Below are positions 7,731 through 17,459 of a stretch of DNA of 64,000 nucleotides, piece by piece. Location of the stretch: assembly GCA_022509185.1 (NCBI GenBank), contig JAFLTS010000001.1:124001-188000 (forward strand), given 5' to 3'. Positions within the stretch are counted from its first letter, which is position 1; every line of letters starts with the position of its first letter. The notes beneath the pieces were generated by a model. The model was not told where the DNA came from, made no database searches, and worked only from the letters and a program-made list of their open reading frames with translations. Both the position numbers and the translations under genes were made by a program. The DNA is from Muribaculaceae bacterium (GTDB lineage: Bacteria; Bacteroidota; Bacteroidia; Bacteroidales; Muribaculaceae).

Positions 7731-10505
7731 ATGAAGAGATTGTTTCTCGTAGCCCTGGTAATACTCAGCATGGTAGGTCTGGCTGCTGCCCAGTCTAAGA
7801 CTATGACTTGCCGGGGTCTTGTGATCGATGAATTAGGAGAGCCGGTTGTGGGAGCTACCGTACAGGTAGTCGGTTCCACTACTGCCACACCCACTGACAT
7901 CGATGGTAAATTCTCACTCAAAGTTCCGGAAAATACCAAGGAACTTCAGATCAGCTATATCGGATACAAAACAGTAACTCTAAAAGCTGCTCCTGAAATG
8001 GGTGAAATAAAACTTCAACCGGACTCAAAGATGCTTCAAGACGTCGTAGTGACTTCTTCGATAGCTAAGACTCGTGAAACCCCTGTGGCGATTTCAGAAA
8101 TCACAGCCCAGGATATAGAGGTGAAACTGGGCGATAAGGAGCTTCCGGAACTGCTCAACACTACTCCGGGTGTTTGGGCCACTCCGGAAGGTGGAGGCCA
8201 TGGCGATGCTAAAATCAATATGCGTGGTTTCAAAGCTCCCAATGTAGCTGTACTTATTAATGGTATCCCTATGAACGACATGGAATGGGGAGGTGTTTAC
8301 TGGTCAAACTTCGGACATTTGCCCAATGTCACATCAAATGTTCAGACTCAGAGAGGTCTTGGAGCTGCAATTATTTCCACTCCTTCAATCGGTGGTACAA
8401 TTGCTTACACTACCAAAGGTCTTGATGCCAAGAAAGGCGGTTCTATTTGGTATGGTACCGGCAACGACGGACTTAATAACGTTGGAATGACTCTATCAAC
8501 CGGTCTCATGAAAAACGGATGGGCCCTTACAGTGATGGGTGGCCGCAGATGGGCCAACGGTTATATACAAGGAACACAATACGATGAATGGAGCTGGTTT
8601 GTAAACGTTACTAAGAAATTGGGTGACAAAAACCAGATAGCACTTACAGCCTTTGGTGCTCCTCAATGGCACAACCAGCGCTCCAGTGCGAATCTTCTTA
8701 TCAGTGAATGGCAGAACGTAGCTAATTATATGGGTAATGAATCAGCTTACCGATACAACCCCATTTTTGGTTATGACAACGAAGGACAACAACGCACTAC
8801 AGCAAGAAATCAGTTCCATAAACCTATAATTTCATTAAACCATATCTGGCAGATTAACGAATATTCTTCGCTCTCAACTGCATTATATGTTTCTCTTGCC
8901 AATGGTTTCGGTTATTCCGGTCAAGGTCGTCCACTTGATGTAAATAGTCCGAACGGCACAAACTGGCGTACTGCTTGGTATGGAACAGATGGTTATGGTA
9001 AACTTAACTGGGAATACCACGGACTTACAACAAGGCGTCCTGACGGCACTTTTGACTATGGTTCAATTCAGGATATGAATGCTGCTTCAGCCACCGGTTC
9101 AAATATGGTGATGGCAGGTAGTAACAACAACCATCAATGGTATGGATTGATATCAACTTACAAAAACGAAATTTTGCCCAACCGCCTCACAATCACCGCA
9201 GGTATCGATATGAGGTATTATATCGGTCATCACTTCAACAAGATTATTGATCTTTATAGTGGTGAATATTTTATCGATGATTCCAGCCGTGGAGGTTCAT
9301 CCATGATGAAAGAAAACAATTATTTAGCCGGCAACCCTGATTTTATCTATCAGAAACTTGGTGTAGGTGATATTGTTTATCGTAATTATTATGGTTTTGC
9401 AAACCAGGAAGGTATCTATGGTCAGGCTGAGGGAAAATATCTTGACGGTAGAATCACTACAATCATAGCCGGATCTTTAAATGTTACCACATATCAAAGA
9501 AAAGATAAATTCTATTATGATGCCGAACATGCTTGGTCGCCCAAGAAAACCTATCTGGGTGGTACTATTAAGGGAGGTATCAACTGGAATATCGACCGTC
9601 ATAACAACATCTTTGCAAATGGTGGGTATATATCAAAAGCTCCATTCTTCTCAAACGGTGTCTTTGTTTCATCTGACGTGAGCAACGCAATGAACCCTAA
9701 ATCTTTTAATGAAAAGATTGCTTCCGTTGAGGTGGGCTATAGCTATCATTCTCCTAAATTTACTATGACCTTAAACGGATATTACACCGTATGGATGGAC
9801 CAGACGAACCGTAACACCCAACGTTCGGTTTATATCAGCAGAGGTGAAAATGCAGGCGAGCGTTACACAGTCAACCTTGAAAACGTTGCTGCTATCCATA
9901 AGGGTGCGGAAATGAACTTTACTTATCTTCCAACCAACTGGTTTGAATTAAACGGTATGATTTCATGGGGTGACTGGAAATGGGGAAATAATGTAATCGG
10001 TTACTTCTACAATAGCCAGGGCCAGCCTCTTGCCGACCTCGAGGGAAATGTGGCTTCAGAAATGTTCGGTCCCGATCATATCTGGGTTAGAGTGAAACAA
10101 AAAGGAGTGCATATCGGTGGTTCAGCTCAAACCACCGGAATGCTCGGTGTAACATTCCGTCCTTTCAAGGGATTCCGTATCGGTGCTGACTGGTTGCTCA
10201 ACGCACGCAACTATTCCGATTATGCTCTCTCCGGAAGTGCTCTCAGTAGCAATGTAAATAGCACCATCACCGTGATGGAACCTTGGGAAATTCCATTTGG
10301 AAACGAACTTAACCTTAACGTGAGCTATAACTTTAAAATCGGTGGAGTTAATGCTACGGTTTATGGAAACGTAAACAACCTTCTCAATAATTACTATATC
10401 AAAGATGCCAATACAAATTATAATGAGAGGGGTGCTTGGGATAATGCTTGGGTTTATTATTCATTCGGAAGAACCTTCACAGTTCGTTTAAAGATTAATT
10501 TCTAA
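7731..10505 (+). CDS. SusC-like TonB-dependent outer-membrane receptor
   Basis: 924 residues. A signal peptide (MKRLFLVALVILSMVGLAAAQ) precedes a carboxypeptidase-regulatory-like (CarbopepD_reg_2) domain at ~25-105, with GEPVVGATVQVVGS near its start. A TonB plug follows at ~115-230 (GFKAPNVAVLINGIPMND), then a ~690-residue beta-barrel ending in an aromatic-terminated strand (FTVRLKINF). Such receptors import bulky ligands across the outer membrane using TonB energy. It is shorter than most polysaccharide SusC proteins, and the next gene, 26 nt downstream, is not a SusD homologue but an OB-fold lipoprotein. The nuclease lies divergently upstream. I infer uptake of nucleic-acid fragments, nucleotides or a co-liberated nutrient; the ligand is not shown by the sequence. 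Confidence 0.9.
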   Translation: MKRLFLVALVILSMVGLAAAQSKTMTCRGLVIDELGEPVVGATVQVVGSTTATPTDIDGKFSLKVPENTKELQISYIGYKTVTLKAAPEMGEIKLQPDSKMLQDVVVTSSIAKTRETPVAISEITAQDIEVKLGDKELPELLNTTPGVWATPEGGGHGDAKINMRGFKAPNVAVLINGIPMNDMEWGGVYWSNFGHLPNVTSNVQTQRGLGAAIISTPSIGGTIAYTTKGLDAKKGGSIWYGTGNDGLNNVGMTLSTGLMKNGWALTVMGGRRWANGYIQGTQYDEWSWFVNVTKKLGDKNQIALTAFGAPQWHNQRSSANLLISEWQNVANYMGNESAYRYNPIFGYDNEGQQRTTARNQFHKPIISLNHIWQINEYSSLSTALYVSLANGFGYSGQGRPLDVNSPNGTNWRTAWYGTDGYGKLNWEYHGLTTRRPDGTFDYGSIQDMNAASATGSNMVMAGSNNNHQWYGLISTYKNEILPNRLTITAGIDMRYYIGHHFNKIIDLYSGEYFIDDSSRGGSSMMKENNYLAGNPDFIYQKLGVGDIVYRNYYGFANQEGIYGQAEGKYLDGRITTIIAGSLNVTTYQRKDKFYYDAEHAWSPKKTYLGGTIKGGINWNIDRHNNIFANGGYISKAPFFSNGVFVSSDVSNAMNPKSFNEKIASVEVGYSYHSPKFTMTLNGYYTVWMDQTNRNTQRSVYISRGENAGERYTVNLENVAAIHKGAEMNFTYLPTNWFELNGMISWGDWKWGNNVIGYFYNSQGQPLADLEGNVASEMFGPDHIWVRVKQKGVHIGGSAQTTGMLGVTFRPFKGFRIGADWLLNARNYSDYALSGSALSSNVNSTITVMEPWEIPFGNELNLNVSYNFKIGGVNATVYGNVNNLLNNYYIKDANTNYNERGAWDNAWVYYSFGRTFTVRLKINF

Positions 10506-10531
10506 CCCTTCACCAATAATAAGGATTCAAT

Positions 10532-13015
10532 ATGAAATTTAAATATATAAAATCATTGGCCCTGGTTTGTGGAGCTGTTGCAATTACAAGCTGCACTGAA
10601 AATTCCTGGAACAATACTTTTTTAGACGATTTCGAATCCGGACCCGCTTATTCGGCTCCGGTCACCGTTGAATATCTGTTCACCAAGGATGATTACAACA
10701 CGCTTGGGGGAATGCTCTATAATATGTCTCAAACCGACGAGGAAAAGGCCGCTGCAAACAGCATAAGGAATAACTTGTTTTTCGATGAATCAAGTCCATA
10801 TCCTGCCGAAACAGCAATCCCCTATTTCCTTAATAATGAGCAATCAAATTTTTACATCTATAATAACGGATCTAAGGTACAGATAGCAGTGGCTGTAGCT
10901 CAAGGAGTTCCCGAAGAACTTACAGCTATCACCAAGGCTCCTCGTGTGTTTTTTAACTCACCTACTTCCGAGAGCCAGGCTGTTAATGCTCTAAACACTC
11001 TTTATCCGGCAGCTGCTGAAGGTGATTATGCTATAATTTCCTATGAAAATGCAGCTGCTTACACTGTTCCGGCTAAAACATCTAATCAGAAATTGACTTA
11101 CACCCGTACCTCTTCCTCAAGAGCGGATGAAGTATGGACTGTTTCAGAAGCTTTGGCTCAATTGGCAGGGGGATATACGGGACCCGGCACTGTTAAAGGT
11201 GTGATAACTAATGTTAAAAGTTTTAATGCCTCTTATGGTGAAATTGACTATTATATTGCAGACCAACCTGGAGGAGAGGAACTTTATGTCTATGGTGGAT
11301 TAGGACTTAATGGAGAAAAATTTACTTCGTTAGACGACCTATCTACGGGAGTTACAGTGGTGGTATCAGGCGACTTGAAAACTTATAACGGTACTCCTGA
11401 ATTCAATTATGGTAGCAAAATCCTCAGTATGGATGGTAATGGAAACGGTGGAAATGGAGGAGCCGGAGGTGGTGATGATAACACTGGTGATGATGAACCG
11501 GGTAATGACAATCCGTCAACCGGAGAACTTACAGACAATATCAAGAATCTGGCCGTGGGTAGCAGTCTCACAGCTACTGCAGTGGTTACCGCACAGACTT
11601 CAAGAGGAGTGATACTTACCGATAACGGAGGATCTATCCTTTATTATAACACGGGTATTGATCTTAGTAAATATCCTATCGGTACAGTTGTTAAAGTGTC
11701 TGGTGAAGTAAGCGCTTACAATCAAGGTCTTCAACTTACTGATCAGGCTGTAATAACCGTAGACGGAACAATGTCTTACACCTATCCTACGCCTGTTGAT
11801 TATACGGGTGCTATGGTTGATGAAGCTTGCGCTACATCCGGAGATTTCCTGGCCAAGTATATATCGGTTAAAGGAAAAGTGGTTTACTCTGGATCTTATA
11901 TTAATGTAGAGATTAGCGGGGCAACTGCTCAAGGTAGTGTTTATTACGCTACAGATGCAATCAAGGCTAAACTGACTGACGGTTTGACTTATAATCTCAA
12001 GGGATACTTTATGGCCGTGAGTGGCACAGGAACTAAATATTTCAACATCATTGTGACAGATGCCGAACAAACCACTGCTGATTTCAACGAAGAAAACGGT
12101 GTAAACATCATTTATGTTTATCAGGATGGTAAATGGGCGCCTGCAAAGAATGCTACAACAGTTGAGACTTCTGCTTATGCAGAAATGGGATTTGATGTAA
12201 ATAAGCTCAGTGAGCCCGCTAAATACCTTCCTAATTATATGAAACAGGCATTCCCGTATGCTTTGCCAAACACCGAAATGTTTGTGGCATATAATTTTGG
12301 TGCAGGAAGAAGTTGCAGCCTGTTGCTTTTTGATGGAAATAACTGGACTGTAAACGACAATTACTTGGAAAACAAAGTTGGTGAATTCGTAAAAAACAAC
12401 GGCACTTATACTTTCAGAAAATGGATTGGTGAGGAAGTCTTCCTGTTGTATAACCAGCCCCAGATTGCTATGAACTGTGGATACCTGATCGTGTATGGCA
12501 ATATCTGCGCTAATCCGGTTCCGGAAAGTAATTCATATGGCTACCTTGAAATTACTGACGTTGAAATTGATACCGACTCCAATTCCATAATTATGCCTAA
12601 CGGTGATAATACCTTTATGTTCATGACTTCAGCTGAATATAACGGTAATACTTACTATACTCCGGAAGGCACATTTGTGATTCTGGACTCAAACGGCAGA
12701 TATATGTATTGCAAGGAATCATACAATAACTTCAATGTAAGAGCTGATAATCCTTATATTGAGAATGACGGTTCGATTTCCGATCAATATCTGTTTACAG
12801 CAACATTGAATGAAGACGGAACCTGGACAATTAAGAATGTTCATGATTATAACGGAACTCCTGTTGACCGAGTGATCTGCTACTCTGAAAGCGCAACTTA
12901 TAAGGACTTTGCTGCATATGCAGAAGCTGACCTTGAAACAAGAGGTGCTAAGTTACCGGTACTTTATATTTCAGAAGAAACAATGCCGGATACAAACGGT
13001 GCTTCAGCTGAATAA
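10532..13015 (+). CDS. OB-fold repeat lipoprotein partnering the TonB receptor
   Basis: 827 residues. A lipoprotein signal ends at the Cys of VAITSCTEN. The regions are: an unassigned N-terminal domain (~30-190), a VSEAL-type OB-fold module (~205-300), a Gly/Asn/Asp linker, a ~190-residue module from LTDNIKNLAVGSSL that is nearly the same as that in the nuclease lipoprotein, and an unassigned C-terminal domain (~520-827). OB folds commonly bind single-stranded nucleic acid or oligosaccharide. Its place directly after a SusC-like receptor is where SusD usually sits, so I infer a surface capture protein. A strong terminator ends the two-gene operon. The exact family name is not certain; Pfam DUF5689 or DUF6359 are possibilities. 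Confidence 0.75.
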   Translation: MKFKYIKSLALVCGAVAITSCTENSWNNTFLDDFESGPAYSAPVTVEYLFTKDDYNTLGGMLYNMSQTDEEKAAANSIRNNLFFDESSPYPAETAIPYFLNNEQSNFYIYNNGSKVQIAVAVAQGVPEELTAITKAPRVFFNSPTSESQAVNALNTLYPAAAEGDYAIISYENAAAYTVPAKTSNQKLTYTRTSSSRADEVWTVSEALAQLAGGYTGPGTVKGVITNVKSFNASYGEIDYYIADQPGGEELYVYGGLGLNGEKFTSLDDLSTGVTVVVSGDLKTYNGTPEFNYGSKILSMDGNGNGGNGGAGGGDDNTGDDEPGNDNPSTGELTDNIKNLAVGSSLTATAVVTAQTSRGVILTDNGGSILYYNTGIDLSKYPIGTVVKVSGEVSAYNQGLQLTDQAVITVDGTMSYTYPTPVDYTGAMVDEACATSGDFLAKYISVKGKVVYSGSYINVEISGATAQGSVYYATDAIKAKLTDGLTYNLKGYFMAVSGTGTKYFNIIVTDAEQTTADFNEENGVNIIYVYQDGKWAPAKNATTVETSAYAEMGFDVNKLSEPAKYLPNYMKQAFPYALPNTEMFVAYNFGAGRSCSLLLFDGNNWTVNDNYLENKVGEFVKNNGTYTFRKWIGEEVFLLYNQPQIAMNCGYLIVYGNICANPVPESNSYGYLEITDVEIDTDSNSIIMPNGDNTFMFMTSAEYNGNTYYTPEGTFVILDSNGRYMYCKESYNNFNVRADNPYIENDGSISDQYLFTATLNEDGTWTIKNVHDYNGTPVDRVICYSESATYKDFAAYAEADLETRGAKLPVLYISEETMPDTNGASAE

Positions 13016-13032
13016 TAAGGAAAAATAATACA

Positions 13033-13070
13033 AGAAGGTGTGCCGTAAATCCGACACACCTTCTGATTTT
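13033..13070 (+). terminator. Terminator of the TonB receptor operon
   Basis: A 10-bp stem AGAAGGTGTG (13033-13042) with CACACCTTCT (13055-13064) is followed by GATTTTAATTT. Confidence 0.8.
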
Positions 13071-13131
13071 AATTTATCATAAATTAAGGAAAATAACGAG
13101 GTTTCGGCTTCTTATATTTCTTAAAAAAAGG

Positions 13132-13139
13132 TATATTTG
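13132..13139 (+). promoter_or_regulatory. -7 box for the OB-fold protein at 13174
   Basis: TATATTTG followed by C, 34 nt before the ATG. The sequence upstream has an AAAATAACG stretch also found before the paralogue at 15868. Confidence 0.65.
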
Positions 13140-13173
13140 CAATCAAACATAATCTAACCAAATTTTTAATCAC

Positions 13174-15729
13174 ATGAAAAAATTTTTACTAACCTTAGCG
13201 ACTTTGTTCGGGCTTGGAATGACAGCTTCAGCAGGTATAGCTAATTTCACATTCAGTGAAAATGGTTATGAAAATTCTGAGGACGTAACGGAAGTAGTCT
13301 CAGCACCAATAACCATTAATTTCGACCAAGGTGATGGCCTTAATGCTCCTAAATATTACACTTCAGGAACTGCCATTCGCGCTTATTATGGTAACACTAT
13401 CACAGTGACTTCAAGCTCCGAGGTTATTACTCAAATTGTAATTAACTTTGGAAGCGGTGATGGTAATAATATAATTACAGCAAATACTGGATCCTATGAA
13501 AATGGCATCTGGTCAGGTGAAGCTTCTACCGTAACATTTAATATTGGTTTGAATCTTGACGATAAGACAAGTGGAAACCGAAGATTAGCCGGTTTTGAAG
13601 TTACTTATGGTGAAACAGCAACTCCTCCGGTAGTAACTCCGAAACCAGAAGTACCCACGGGTGTTATTACAGTAGCTCAAGCTCTTCAATATCTTAATGA
13701 TGGAGGTGAGGCTGCTACTGTGCAAGTGAAGGGTTATATTACAAAAGTAACATCATTTAATTCAAAATATTATTCTATAACTTATTATATAGGTGACACA
13801 GCCGATGCTCCTGATGCAGAAACTCTGCAAGTATACAGTGGCAAAGGTTTAAATGGAGCAGATTTCTCTTCTCAAGATGATTTAGCCGTTGGTGCTTTAG
13901 TAACTGTTGAAGGTTCCCTTTTCTTATATAATGGAAACACTCCAGAAATTAATCAGAATAGCAAAATTCTAAGCTATCTGGGTCCTAATGGTGAAACTGA
14001 ACCGGGATCGCCTGAAGTTGATACTCCACAATTTACAGTAGCCGAAGCTATCGCTTGGCTTGAAGCAGGAAACGAGGGTAAAGCAACTGTTACCGGTTAT
14101 GTTACAAGTATTGATGAAATAGACACTGGTTCATATGGTAATGCAACTTATTATCTTGGTGATGCCGTAGATGCCACTACTACTCTTGAAGTATATAGAG
14201 GTTATGGTCTTGATGGCGCTAAGTTCACAGACGAAAATCAACTTTTAGTAGGTGCTTTTGTTAAGGTTTCAGGTAATTTAATTACGTTCACAGACGGTAC
14301 CTTGGAATTTACTTCCGGAAGCAAGATTCTTGAATATACTGCTCCTGCCGGTGGCGAAAATCCTCCAACTGAAGAACAACCTACCACACCTCCTACTCCT
14401 GAAGATGGACAACCTGTAACTTTCGATTTCACTCAATTCACTTATGGTATTGAAGGCCAGGTAGCGGGTGAAAATAATGATAACTTTATAACTACCATCC
14501 CGGCTGTTATGACTTATGGTGACGTTACCATAACTCTTAATGCCACAAATGAAGAAGGTAATAAATGGCGTTTCTGGAATGATGGTCTCCGTGCTTATAC
14601 AGCCGGCGCACCTTATTTCACAGTTGCTACTACAAACAATGAAAACATTACTGCCATTACATGGACTCTGAAAAATTCCAACATTTATATCACAGAACAA
14701 GGTTCTACAACTCCTATCACTGTTTGGACTGGTGATGCGGCTTCAGTTACTTTAGTACCCGTTAATACAGAAAATAACAATGCAATAGTTTCTATTACCG
14801 TTTATTATGGTGATATGATTTATACTCCGGAACCGGAACCTGAAACTCCGGAATTTACGGTGGCTGAAGCACTCGAATATCTTGCAGACGGAAACTCTGG
14901 CACTGCTATCGTTTCAGGTATTGTAAGTCAGGTAACTAACTTTAATTCTAACTATGGTTCAATTACCTATTATATCGTAGACGACCTTGAAGATGAAGAT
15001 GCTCTGCAGATTTATGGCGGTTTAGGGCTTGATGGCGCTAAATTCACAGCTCTTACCGATCTCCCGGTTGGTTCTAAAGTTCAGGTTAAAGGCTCTTTGA
15101 AGAATTATACCAATTCAGCAGGTGAAACTAATCCGGAAATGGATCTTAACAGTGTAATCCTCACACTTGTATTCCCGGATGACTATGTAGAACCTGAAAT
15201 TCCGGCTGCTCCGGAAGGTGTGCTTTCAGTAAAAGAGGCTGTCGAAGACTATATCATGAAAGGGTACACCGGAAATGCAATAGTTAAAGGCGTAATTTCT
15301 AAAGTTACCAATTTCTATGAAAACTATGGCCAGATCGACTATTACATCACTGATGCCAATGGAACAGTGGAAATGATGGTTTATCAAGGATTAGGATTGA
15401 ACGGTGATAAATTTACATCTCTCGATAACCTTGAAGTAGGTGCTGAAGTTGAAATTGAAGGTAACATTAAACTATATAACGCAACTCCCGAGTTTGACAG
15501 AAACAGCAAGATCTTGAAATACACTGCCCCAACTACTGGTGGTGAAGGTGAAGGTGGCGAAGGCGGCGAAGGAGAAGGCGGCGGCACTACCGGCATTAAC
15601 TCTATCAATGCTGACCTTTCAAATGCTCAAATCTTCACTCTCCAAGGTGTACGTGTTAACAATCCTGCCAAGGGTGGTATCTATATTATCCGCCAAGGAG
15701 ACAAGACTTATAAAATGGTAATCCGTTAA
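13174..15729 (+). CDS. Secreted multi-OB-fold protein with C-terminal sorting tail
   Basis: 851 residues. A signal peptide (MKKFLLTLATLFGLGMTASA) is followed by a beta-rich region, then four copies of a ~95-residue module starting ITVAQALQYL, FTVAEAIAWL, FTVAEALEYL and LSVKEAVEDY. Each contains a Y(G/S)xxxYYI..D core, a GLGLxGxxF turn and a final NSKIL-like strand, as expected for an OB fold. Another beta-sandwich-like segment separates copies 2 and 3. A Gly/Glu-rich linker leads to a tail reading IFTLQGVRVNNPAKGGIYII, typical of Por/T9SS-type sorting signals. I infer a multivalent surface or secreted binder with the same ligand class as the 10532 lipoprotein. It has its own promoter and terminator. 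Confidence 0.78.
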   Translation: MKKFLLTLATLFGLGMTASAGIANFTFSENGYENSEDVTEVVSAPITINFDQGDGLNAPKYYTSGTAIRAYYGNTITVTSSSEVITQIVINFGSGDGNNIITANTGSYENGIWSGEASTVTFNIGLNLDDKTSGNRRLAGFEVTYGETATPPVVTPKPEVPTGVITVAQALQYLNDGGEAATVQVKGYITKVTSFNSKYYSITYYIGDTADAPDAETLQVYSGKGLNGADFSSQDDLAVGALVTVEGSLFLYNGNTPEINQNSKILSYLGPNGETEPGSPEVDTPQFTVAEAIAWLEAGNEGKATVTGYVTSIDEIDTGSYGNATYYLGDAVDATTTLEVYRGYGLDGAKFTDENQLLVGAFVKVSGNLITFTDGTLEFTSGSKILEYTAPAGGENPPTEEQPTTPPTPEDGQPVTFDFTQFTYGIEGQVAGENNDNFITTIPAVMTYGDVTITLNATNEEGNKWRFWNDGLRAYTAGAPYFTVATTNNENITAITWTLKNSNIYITEQGSTTPITVWTGDAASVTLVPVNTENNNAIVSITVYYGDMIYTPEPEPETPEFTVAEALEYLADGNSGTAIVSGIVSQVTNFNSNYGSITYYIVDDLEDEDALQIYGGLGLDGAKFTALTDLPVGSKVQVKGSLKNYTNSAGETNPEMDLNSVILTLVFPDDYVEPEIPAAPEGVLSVKEAVEDYIMKGYTGNAIVKGVISKVTNFYENYGQIDYYITDANGTVEMMVYQGLGLNGDKFTSLDNLEVGAEVEIEGNIKLYNATPEFDRNSKILKYTAPTTGGEGEGGEGGEGEGGGTTGINSINADLSNAQIFTLQGVRVNNPAKGGIYIIRQGDKTYKMVIR

Positions 15730-15753
15730 TCCCTTTTATAATCTAATAATACG

Positions 15754-15785
15754 GAGGGTGTGAAAATTCACACCCTCTTTCTTTA
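15754..15785 (+). terminator. Terminator after the OB-fold protein
   Basis: An 11-bp stem GAGGGTGTGAA/TTCACACCCTC (15754-15764 with 15767-15777) is followed by TTTCTTTA. Confidence 0.85.
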
Positions 15786-15834
15786 TTTATCCTAATTTGG
15801 ATTTTGATTATTTCCAAAGACAAAGAAAATAACG

Positions 15835-15842
15835 TAAATTTG
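15835..15842 (+). promoter_or_regulatory. -7 box for the OB-fold protein at 15868
   Basis: TAAATTTG followed by C, 25 nt before the first start codon. No convincing -33 TTG at the right spacing. Confidence 0.55.
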
Positions 15843-15867
15843 CATCAGAATAACCAATTAATTTAAT

Positions 15868-17382
15868 ATGCTTATGAAAAAACTTTTACTCTCAATCGCC
15901 ACTCTGGCACTCGGATTCACAGCTTACGCCGGTGAAGTTACTTTCGACTTCACAGCTGAAAATGCTGCTCAAACATATGGGTTCCCTCCTTATAGTGTAA
16001 ATGAAGCCACGGGTGAAGGCCAGGCTGATTATATCACAGTACCCAAAGAAATCACTTCAGGTCCGGTTGTTATCATTCTTGAAGGAAAGGAAACTACTGA
16101 CAATTCAGGTGCGTGGCGTATCTGGAATGATGGTCTTCGTCAATATAAATCTCAAAACGCTCAGTTTACTGTAACTACAAATAATGGTGAAAAAATTACA
16201 GGTGTTACATGGACTGTAAGCTCAAACGACGTTTCTTTCGCCGAAGAAGGTACTGAAGAAAATATTACCGCTTGGACCGGAGAATCTGAAGGCGTTACTT
16301 TCGTTTCTACTTCTACTAAAAATAATGGAGTGAAAACTATTACCGTTACCTACGGTGACACCTCTCTTGAAATTCCTACTCTTCCCGAACCATCTGCAGA
16401 TGTTATCGACGTAGCTGAAGCTCTCGAACTCATAGAAGCCGGATATACCGGTGAGGCAACTGTCGAAGGAGTTATTATTGAGATTACTGAGGTGGAAACC
16501 GCTCAATACGGAAACGCAACTTACACAATTGCTGATAACGCTACTGATACCGAAGGCCTTAAAATCTTCAGAGGATACTGGCTTGGTGGTGCTAAATTCA
16601 CTTCTGAAGATCAGTTGGAAGTTGGTGCTGAAGTTATCGTGAAAGGTTCTCTCATGAACTATCAGAACACTACCCCGGAAATGGCACAAGGTAACGTGAT
16701 CCTTTCTTATAATGGTGAAACAGCTCAGGAACCAGAACCTGTTGAAGGTATAATTTACAACGAACCTTTCTCAACAGGGTTAGGTGAATTCACTATAGTA
16801 GACGATGAACTCCCTGAAGCACTTACTTATGTTTGGTCTTTCGACTCACAATATGGTGCTAAAGCATCAGCTTATGCCAACAGCATGTGCTATGCAGCTG
16901 AAGCTTGGTTAGTTTCTCCCGCTATTGATCTAGAAGGTTATTCAAACGTAACTTTGAGCTTATCACACGCTATTAATAAAGCCAACGGTGAGCCCGTTAC
17001 TGATTTCTGCAATGTTTATGTTGGAGAGGCAGGAACTGAGCCTTCAACCGAATGGACCAACATCTCTTCTGAAATAGAATGGCCGGCCGGTGATAATTGG
17101 ACTTTCGTAGATGTAGAAGGTGTTTCTTTAGCTGCTTTCGAAGGTAAGAAAATCCAGGTTGGTTTCCTTTATTCTTCAACAGCAGAAGTGGCCCCAACAT
17201 GGGAAATAAAGAATTTCCTTGTTGCCGGTGATGCTGACAATGGTGCAGTTGAAGGTATTGATGCTGACATCAATGCTCCGGTTTACTTCTACAATCTCCA
17301 GGGTATGAAAGTTAACAATCCTGAAAATGGAATCTTTATCCGTCGCCAGGGTAGCAAGACTACAAAAGTGATTATCCGTTAA
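15868..17382 (+). CDS. Secreted OB-fold protein with adhesin-like domain and sorting tail
   Basis: 504 residues from ATG 15868; an ATG two codons later (15874, MKKLLLSIATLALGF) is an equally good start. After the signal peptide comes a beta region (~20-165) related to the middle segment of the 13174 protein (shared WRxWNDGLR motif), one VAEAL-type OB module (~175-275), and a domain at ~290-445 resembling cleaved-adhesin/choice-of-anchor domains (AWLVSPAIDLEGYSNVTLS). The tail VYFYNLQGMKVNNPENGIFI closely matches the 13174 tail. It is probably delivered to the surface or medium with that protein. Function is inferred from modules and location only. Confidence 0.75.
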   Translation: MLMKKLLLSIATLALGFTAYAGEVTFDFTAENAAQTYGFPPYSVNEATGEGQADYITVPKEITSGPVVIILEGKETTDNSGAWRIWNDGLRQYKSQNAQFTVTTNNGEKITGVTWTVSSNDVSFAEEGTEENITAWTGESEGVTFVSTSTKNNGVKTITVTYGDTSLEIPTLPEPSADVIDVAEALELIEAGYTGEATVEGVIIEITEVETAQYGNATYTIADNATDTEGLKIFRGYWLGGAKFTSEDQLEVGAEVIVKGSLMNYQNTTPEMAQGNVILSYNGETAQEPEPVEGIIYNEPFSTGLGEFTIVDDELPEALTYVWSFDSQYGAKASAYANSMCYAAEAWLVSPAIDLEGYSNVTLSLSHAINKANGEPVTDFCNVYVGEAGTEPSTEWTNISSEIEWPAGDNWTFVDVEGVSLAAFEGKKIQVGFLYSSTAEVAPTWEIKNFLVAGDADNGAVEGIDADINAPVYFYNLQGMKVNNPENGIFIRRQGSKTTKVIIR

Positions 17383-17410
17383 TCCGAATATTCAAAAATT
17401 ATAAAAAACC

Positions 17411-17440
17411 AGGAGCGGCTTTATGGCCGCTCCTTTTCGT
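17411..17440 (+). terminator. Terminator after the 15868 gene
   Basis: AGGAGCGGC (17411-17419) pairs with GCCGCTCCT (17426-17434), then TTTCGTTT. It sits between convergent genes. Confidence 0.85.
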
Positions 17441-17459
17441 TTACCGTTAAGTGATCTTA

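Noticed and set aside
11600-12070. 156-codon frame antisense to the OB-fold lipoprotein
   Set aside because: Antisense to a well-supported gene, with unlike composition and no recognisable domain. The same applies to 14278-14700 and 16222-16689.
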